A DNA stretch of 10,538 nucleotides from Nitrospinota bacterium. GTDB taxonomy: Bacteria > UBA8248. Shown here piece after piece: positions 6,715 through 10,538 of the stretch. Each line of letters opens with the position of its first letter. Position 1 is the stretch's first letter. The DNA is taken from NCBI GenBank assembly GCA_003506735.1, contig DNYS01000262.1:726-11263 (forward strand), written 5' to 3'. The notes below the pieces were generated by a model. It did not search any database, was not told the DNA's origin, and worked only from the letters and a program-made list of their open reading frames with translations. The translations under genes were made by a program, and so were the position numbers.

Positions 6715-7073
6715 GTAGAAGTGGCTGCTACGGGGAAGACCGTCGGAAAATGGTACAACTATTGGGGGGAGGTCACTAACCCGGTCAATGTCCTGCGGTT
6801 CATCAAAGCGTATATGCGTAGGTGGACCTGAGAAGAGGCCACACGGTTGATCGAGCAAGTTTTGGGCTGGAAAACGTCCGGGCTCTCAAATACAGAGGGA
6901 TCAAGCGGCTTGCTCTGTTCGCACAGTTGGCGTTCGGGTTTCTCGCTGAGCCTTCCCTTCTGGGTGGAAAATCGTTTGTTGAAACGATTTTGGCCGTTGT
7001 GCAGTTTTTCGGGGGTGTGCCGAGATTTCCTTTCTACCGGATTGCGGCGGGTGTCGCGTTGATTCTTTCACGG
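6715..7073 (+). pseudogene. Transposase remnant, C-terminal part, IS4-like, with stop and frameshift
   Basis: Reading from 6715 gives KTVGKWYNYWGEVTNP, then VLRFIKAYMRRWT, then a TGA stop at 6829-6831 and EEATRLIEQVLG. The frame then shifts in the T/G run near 6862-6868, and GLENVRALKYRGIKRLALFA and FFGVPRFPFYRIAAG follow in the frame starting at 6864. The combined order, Y-x2-R-W, EEATR, Q-x-L-G-L-E-x-V-R-x-L-K-Y, then a hydrophobic stretch and FFG(V/I)P, is the C-terminal part of IS4-type DDE transposases, including the last catalytic Glu region. No N-terminal half is present. Two independent lesions show that it is non-functional, and the last readable transposase residues are near 7073. 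Confidence 0.75.
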
Positions 7074-7144
7074 TCTGGACCGTCAACATACCCTATATTA
7101 CCAATGAGAGGCGGTTTAGAAAGGCCTTTATGGAGGTTTTCCGA

Positions 7145-7540
7145 ATGCCTGTGGAATTGTCGTTCGATAGCGATTGCGGTGTTTTTGGTTCCTGCAACGG
7201 CACCGTTACCGGACAAGAACTCATCGACGCCAATGATATTATTTATTCAGACGAACATATCCACCAAATGGCTTACCAACTCTGGGATTTTACCGGGGCG
7301 GAAAGATTCAATATTTCCAATAAGAAAATTCACCGGATTGCGGACCAAGATGTCTGGGGGGCGAAAATCAATCCCCACTTTGTTGTTGCGGTCGTCGGAG
7401 ATGACGATTTGATAATTGGCTTGGCCAGAATGTGGGAGAATATCACCGAATCCAAGGAGAGAAGTTTCGAAAGCAAAGTGTTCCGGTCCATAGAGGAAGC
7501 GAATAAGTGGATTAACTCGAAAGGGAACCAATCGGCCTGA
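7145..7540 (+). CDS. Small STAS/SEC14-like protein, passenger gene of the mobile element
   Basis: A 131-residue soluble protein with the pattern of a family usually annotated as hypothetical or STAS/SEC14-like. It has a G-x-V-T-x-x-E-L block (19-26), a LWDFTGAERFNISNKKIHRIA segment (46-66) that resembles the family's L-x-D-(L/F)-(R/T)-G-(V/A) pattern, and a strand FVVAVVGDDDLIIGLARMWE (79-98). The last element is KVFRSIEEANKWI (111-123). The function of the family is not settled; a small-ligand or protein-interaction role is usual for STAS folds. ATG 7145 is chosen because GGAGG lies 8 bases upstream; ATG 7130 precedes that site and is less likely. The frame is undamaged although the neighbouring transposase is broken. 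It lies inside the terminal inverted repeats, so it has probably travelled with the element. No promoter was identified. The family name is from pattern recognition only. Confidence 0.75.
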   Translation: MPVELSFDSDCGVFGSCNGTVTGQELIDANDIIYSDEHIHQMAYQLWDFTGAERFNISNKKIHRIADQDVWGAKINPHFVVAVVGDDDLIIGLARMWENITESKERSFESKVFRSIEEANKWINSKGNQSA

Positions 7541-7741
7541 GCGACCGGTAATCCTCCCCCACCAACAGCTCTCAACCCTACTCAGCCTAACTCAGGCCGA
7601 GATTTCAGAACAATATTTTAATTTAGTATACTACCCCAGCATGAATATAAGTGTGTCTCTTGAGACCAACAAGGGATATTGAACGTGGATTTTACAAACT
7701 TCAGTGCAGAAACGCATAAATTTCAACTAACTGGAGTTCAA
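7541..7741. other. Gene-free right part of the mobile element
   Basis: About 200 AT-rich bases between the passenger gene stop and the right terminal repeat. The only structure seen is a short GTCTC/GAGAC inverted repeat near 7655-7666. An open stretch beginning with GTG near 7685 has no ribosome binding site and runs through the terminal repeat, so I do not call it. Confidence 0.5.
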
Positions 7742-7760
7742 CAAAAAATGGGTAATGTCC
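7742..7760 (-). repeat. Right terminal inverted repeat
   Basis: CAAAAAATGGGTAATGTCC, the exact complement of 6696-6714. Confidence 0.85.
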
Positions 7761-7761
7761 C

Positions 7762-7771
7762 GAAAGGTTTA
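7762..7771. repeat. Right target-site duplication of the mobile element
   Basis: GAAAGGTTTA, a direct copy of 6684-6693, one base outside the right terminal repeat. Joining the flanks through one copy restores a short intergenic region between scpA and the CoA-transferase gene. Confidence 0.75.
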
Positions 7772-7796
7772 CAGGAAAACTCCGGTCAGGGCGGTT

Positions 7797-7811
7797 TGCC
7801 CCCTTGAAGGG
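7797..7811. repeat. Near-palindrome upstream of the CoA-transferase gene
   Basis: CCCCCTT-G-AAGGGGG forms a 7 bp inverted repeat around one base, about 75 bases before the gene start. It could be an operator or a hairpin; no promoter elements were recognised beside it. Confidence 0.25.
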
Positions 7812-7884
7812 GGGAGACGGATCGCGTGCTCATTTCGTCTCTCGTGTGTGTGATGGACAAGATAAAGGATTTTGACGGCTCCCG

Positions 7885-8622
7885 ATGGAAAAAATTTCGG
7901 CGGATTTGCGCAAGACGGCCGATAGGATGGCCATATTTTTGGCTCGCCTGGTGAAGGACGGCGAGCGTGTTTTTCATGGCGTGGCATCCGCCTTGCCGAT
8001 GGTGGCTATTTCACTCGCCCGAAAAATGCATGCTCCCAGTCTTGCCTATCTCAATATTCCCGGGGGGGTCGATGCGCTTCCATCCCGAATGCCTGCGGCC
8101 ACGACGGGGATGCAACTCAACGAGGGAGCAAGCTCCACTTTCAACCTGACCGAAATATTTGATTTATCATCCAGGGGCGGTCTCGACTTGGCTTTCCTCG
8201 GTGGAGCGCAAGTGGATGTGCGTGGAAATATTAACCTCTCGTTCATCGGTGATCCCGCCCATCCCAAGGTTCGTCTTCCCGGAGGGGCGGGCAGCGCGGC
8301 CATTTTGCCTACCGCAAAGCGGACGGTGCTCTGGCGAACGGTTCACGATTCCCGAAGTTTTCCCGAGCGTTGCGAGTATGTCACCGCTTCGGGGCGGGTG
8401 GACCGGGTGGTGACCCCGCTGTGCATTTTCCGCAAAATAGATGGGCGCCTACAGGTCGAGTCCATTCATGCAGGGGTAACGGAGGATAGAGTTCAGGATG
8501 CCACGGGCTTTCGCATTGGACCATTGGAGAATGTTCCCGAAACATCCGAACCATCTTCTCAAGAAATCCTCGTCCTGGAATCGGTTGACCCTGACGGGAT
8601 TCGGTTTCGCGAATTCGTTTAA
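7885..8622 (+). CDS. CoA-transferase beta subunit-like protein (GctB/IpdB type)
   Basis: The family, class I CoA-transferases, forms alpha-beta complexes that exchange CoA between acids; the IpdAB branch instead opens a steroid ring as a hydrolase. The 245 residues show DRMAIFLARLVKDGERVFHG (13-32), HAPSLAYLNIPGGVDALP (49-66), RGGLDLAFLGGAQVDVRGNI (97-116), PKVRLPGGAGSAAI (127-140) and the RTVHDSRSF block (151-159), which together cover the family. The region where GctB carries its catalytic Glu reads YLNIPGGVD, with no Glu. ATG 7885 gives the expected N-terminus; AAAGGA lies about 16 bases upstream, which is far, and a stop at 7873-7875 prevents extension. No alpha subunit precedes it: upstream are 113 gene-free bases and then the mobile element. 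Its substrate cannot be read from the context. Confidence 0.82.
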   Translation: MEKISADLRKTADRMAIFLARLVKDGERVFHGVASALPMVAISLARKMHAPSLAYLNIPGGVDALPSRMPAATTGMQLNEGASSTFNLTEIFDLSSRGGLDLAFLGGAQVDVRGNINLSFIGDPAHPKVRLPGGAGSAAILPTAKRTVLWRTVHDSRSFPERCEYVTASGRVDRVVTPLCIFRKIDGRLQVESIHAGVTEDRVQDATGFRIGPLENVPETSEPSSQEILVLESVDPDGIRFREFV

Positions 8623-8642
8623 GCGGAAAAGAATTGCTGAAC

Positions 8643-9578
8643 ATGACTCTTGACCGGTTTGATGTCGTCGGGATTGGGTTAAATTCGGTGGATCTGCTCT
8701 GCCGGGTGGATCATTTTCCACAATTCAATACCAAGAACGCTCTCTTGGAGGTATCTCGCCAGGGGGGAGGTCAGGCGGCTACGGCGATGGCGGCGCTTTC
8801 GCGCCTCGGGTTGAAGACTGCGTATATCGGGGCCGTGAGCGATGACGGGGATGGAGAGTTTTCCATCGCGTCCCTCAAGGAGGCCGGAGTCAATACGGAT
8901 GGCGTGGTGGTACAGCCCGGACTCGCGACCCAATTTGCGGTTATCATCGTTCAGGGGGAAGGGAATGAAGAGGAGCGCGGGGGAAGAACGATCCTCTGGC
9001 GCCGTGAAGTGATGCTCCGGGTGAAGGACATTTCCGAGAAAATGGTGAAATCGGCCCGAATCATTCATGTCGATGGGCACTCAATGGAGGGTGAAATTCA
9101 GGCGGCGCATTGGGCAAAAGAAGAGGGGATACTGGTCTCCTTCGATGCCGAGCGCGTCGTCCTTGGAGTGGAGGAATTAATCCCCCTTACGGATTATCTG
9201 GTGGCGAACGATGCGTTTCCGGAGGCCATGACGGGAATCCGGGATCCCAGGAAAGCGCTTCGGGAACTTCATAAGATGGGTCCTCGGTTCGTTGCCATGA
9301 CAAAGGGTTCCCGTGGGGTGCTCGCATTTGACGGCAGCCGTTTTTATGATTCCCCCGGATTTGAAGTGGAGGTAGTGGACACAACCGGCGCCGGCGATGT
9401 ATTTCATGCCGGATTGATTTTTGGCCTCTTGGAAGGATACGAAACGCCTCGTATGCTCCAGTTTGCCAATGGGCTGGCCGCGCTGAGTTGCAGAGCGCTC
9501 GGGGGGCGAGCTGCTCTTGGCACCCGCGAGGAGGTTGAAAAATTCATCGCCGAACCATTTCAGCAAGGGGAAAGATGA
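8643..9578 (+). CDS. PfkB/ribokinase-family carbohydrate kinase
   Basis: The product is a cytoplasmic ATP-dependent kinase of a sugar or nucleoside, 311 residues, typical for the family. It opens with FDVVGIGLNSVDLLCRVDHFP (6-26). It has the glycine-rich substrate motif RQGGGQAATAMAALSRLG (39-56), AYIGAVSDDGDGEF (60-73), and the C-terminal signature DTTGAGDVFHAGLIFGLLEG (246-265), whose Asp252 is the catalytic base. AMTKGSRGVLAF (218-229) is the usual strand before it. The sugar cannot be told from the motifs. I chose ATG 8643; a TTG at 8634 in the same frame, with GGAAAAG just upstream, is possible and adds three residues. It lies 20 bases after the CoA-transferase gene and overlaps the next gene by ATGA, so the three are probably cotranscribed. 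Confidence 0.92.
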   Translation: MTLDRFDVVGIGLNSVDLLCRVDHFPQFNTKNALLEVSRQGGGQAATAMAALSRLGLKTAYIGAVSDDGDGEFSIASLKEAGVNTDGVVVQPGLATQFAVIIVQGEGNEEERGGRTILWRREVMLRVKDISEKMVKSARIIHVDGHSMEGEIQAAHWAKEEGILVSFDAERVVLGVEELIPLTDYLVANDAFPEAMTGIRDPRKALRELHKMGPRFVAMTKGSRGVLAFDGSRFYDSPGFEVEVVDTTGAGDVFHAGLIFGLLEGYETPRMLQFANGLAALSCRALGGRAALGTREEVEKFIAEPFQQGER

Positions 9579-10459
9579 GTCTTTTTTACCATCGTTCCAA
9601 TAATATTCCGGCTGCATTTTACAAGATGTATCTAACGCTGGCGCTGGTTTTGCTCGCCGGTGGAGCCGCAGGCTGTGATTCGGGCCCTCCCAAGGAATCC
9701 ATCTCCGGAACGATCCGTTTATCTCCTTCGCTCACCTCGAAGGCCCGAAGAACGAGGACCCTTTACATTATTTTAGATACTGGGCCCGGCCGGCCTCCTT
9801 TGGCTGTCCAGCGGTTGATTCGCGTGAAGTTTCCCTACGAATACGTTTTAACAAAGGATGACATGATGTTCCGGGGGCGGCCTTTTTCAGGAAAGGTCAG
9901 GGTGCGTGCGCGGCTCGATTCGGATGGACGCGCCGGGCCGCTGGTCCGGGGAGACTACGAGGGAAAAAATCCGGCGCCCGTTTCAATTGGCGCCAGGAAC
10001 GTGGACGTACTCATCGAGACGGCTGGCACGGCAGAGCCCCCCCGAAGGGCGAAAAGGCCCGCAGCGCCGCCGAAAAGACCGTCGGCCCCGGTCCCGCCGG
10101 CCCGGAGGCCCGTGGCGGGCGGCCCGGATATATCGGGGACGATAAAAATCGCGCCCCGCCTCGCGAAAAAGGCGGCGAAGGTTCCTGTTCTCTTCATCAT
10201 TGCCCGGACGGAAAAACCCGGTCCGCCGCTCGCGGTAGTGAAGGTGGCGAACCCGCGTTTCCCGTTTTCTTTCACGATATCCAGCCGGGATGTGATGGTA
10301 CCGGGCCTTCGCTTCGAGGGCAGGGTGCGGATTACGGCCCGCCTCGATGCGGACGGAAACGCAGGCCGCCCCGTGCCGGGCGACATGGAGGGCCGCGCCC
10401 CAGGGCTCGTTCCCGTCGGGGCCAAGGGGGTGGTCATCACCGTGGACCGCGCTTACTAG
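9575..10459 (+). CDS. Lipoprotein with two tandem CcmI-like Ig domains
   Basis: A 294-residue secreted protein. The signal peptide (hydrophobic core about 19-33) ends in the lipobox AAGC with Cys34, and Asp35 at the +2 position would favour the inner membrane by the E. coli rule. Two homologous domains follow at about 43-151 and 186-294, each with ISGTI(R/K)xxPxLxxKA, a (L/V)(Y/F)IIxxxxxPGxPPLAV strand, a central FP(Y/F) segment, and RVRxxARLDxDGxAGxxxxGDxEG near the end. This matches the C-terminal Ig-like domain of the cytochrome c biogenesis protein CcmI/CycH. A Pro/Ala/Arg-rich linker joins them (152-184). No TPR or other CcmI part is present and no other cytochrome c biogenesis gene is in the window. 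ATG 9575 overlaps the kinase stop by four bases, with AAGGGGAAAG upstream. The role is unknown; a periplasmic binding or scaffold function is inference. Confidence 0.82.
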   Translation: MSLFYHRSNNIPAAFYKMYLTLALVLLAGGAAGCDSGPPKESISGTIRLSPSLTSKARRTRTLYIILDTGPGRPPLAVQRLIRVKFPYEYVLTKDDMMFRGRPFSGKVRVRARLDSDGRAGPLVRGDYEGKNPAPVSIGARNVDVLIETAGTAEPPRRAKRPAAPPKRPSAPVPPARRPVAGGPDISGTIKIAPRLAKKAAKVPVLFIIARTEKPGPPLAVVKVANPRFPFSFTISSRDVMVPGLRFEGRVRITARLDADGNAGRPVPGDMEGRAPGLVPVGAKGVVITVDRAY

Positions 10460-10496
10460 GGAGTGTAACCTGCCCCTAATAGTAGTACCACTTCCT

Positions 10497-10538
10497 ATGA
10501 GAGTTTTGGAACCATGGACGACGGGCGAAGCGGAGCGA
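10497..10538 (+). CDS. Possible start of a further gene, cut by the right edge
   Basis: ATG at 10497 opens 14 codons (MRVLEPWTTGEAER) that read to the edge without a stop, 37 bases after the lipoprotein gene. No clear ribosome binding site precedes it, so this is a weak call. A second ATG at 10514 in another frame is equally short. Confidence 0.25.
   Translation, partial: MRVLEPWTTGEAER

Larger units (their letters stand above)
6694..7761. mobile_element. Decayed IS4-family-type element carrying a passenger gene
   Basis: About 1,068 bp bounded by perfect 19 bp inverted repeats (GGACATTACCCATTTTTTG and its complement) inside 10 bp direct repeats. Two bases on the left and one on the right separate the inverted repeats from the duplications, so the exact ends are uncertain by that much. 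Inside are a broken transposase C-terminus (6715-7073), an intact 131-codon gene (7145-7540) and about 200 bases without a gene. The transposase remnant starts directly behind the left inverted repeat, so the N-terminal and central parts have been deleted. The element cannot move by itself. The assignment to IS4 rests on the YxxRxxxE pattern of the remnant and on the duplication length. Confidence 0.75.

Noticed and set aside
6822..7412. 196-codon plus-strand frame as one gene
   Set aside because: Only its first part is transposase-like. It starts in the middle of a domain and its end overlaps the better-supported gene at 7145-7540 in another frame.
7772..7875. Possible 3' end of a CoA-transferase alpha subunit
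   Set aside because: The frame ending at TGA 7873-7875 is open but its translation shows nothing like the alpha-subunit C-terminus.
9955..10440. 161-codon minus-strand frame
   Set aside because: Antisense to the lipoprotein gene, which has a signal peptide, internal domain repeats and operon overlap.
1..10538. CRISPR arrays, tRNA or rRNA genes
   Set aside because: No regularly spaced repeats and no cloverleaf or rRNA-like sequence was seen on either strand by eye.

Overview
The window looks like a chromosomal segment of a Gram-negative bacterium with high-G+C core DNA. By hand count 3481-3540 is about 77% G+C, whereas 841-900 is about 35%. The Gram-negative reading rests on a lipoprotein signal peptide and on domains resembling the C-terminal domain of CcmI. 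ScpA/ScpB shows that chromosome condensation uses SMC-ScpAB. I cannot place it in a phylum from this sequence alone.

Layout, left to right. (1) 1-2560 is an accessory, partly AT-rich stretch: the N-terminal part of an IS1380-family transposase running off the left edge, an open frame without a convincing start (639-1148), a conserved protein of unknown function (1237-1911, minus) and a small HNH nuclease (2168-2560, minus). (2) 2900-6620 is a compact block of minus-strand core genes: scpA, scpB (overlapping), then a 2-dehydropantoate 2-reductase-like gene and an EVE-domain gene. A TTGACA / 17 bp / TAGTCT promoter lies just upstream of scpA and a hairpin terminator follows scpB. (3) 6694-7761 is a decayed, internally deleted mobile element of IS4-family type. 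It has perfect 19 bp terminal inverted repeats, 10 bp flanking direct repeats, a broken transposase C-terminus, and an intact gene for a small STAS/SEC14-like protein with a strong ribosome binding site. (4) 7885-10459 is a plus-strand set: a CoA-transferase beta-like subunit without its alpha partner, a PfkB-family sugar kinase, and (by ATGA overlap) a lipoprotein with two tandem CcmI-like Ig domains. A further gene may begin at 10497.

The most unusual item is the small transposon that seems to have kept its passenger gene while its transposase decayed. It sits 2 bp from the -35 box of the scpAB promoter. Next are the uncharacterised protein and HNH nuclease beside IS1380, which might belong to a defence or mobile island, and the tandem CcmI-domain lipoprotein.
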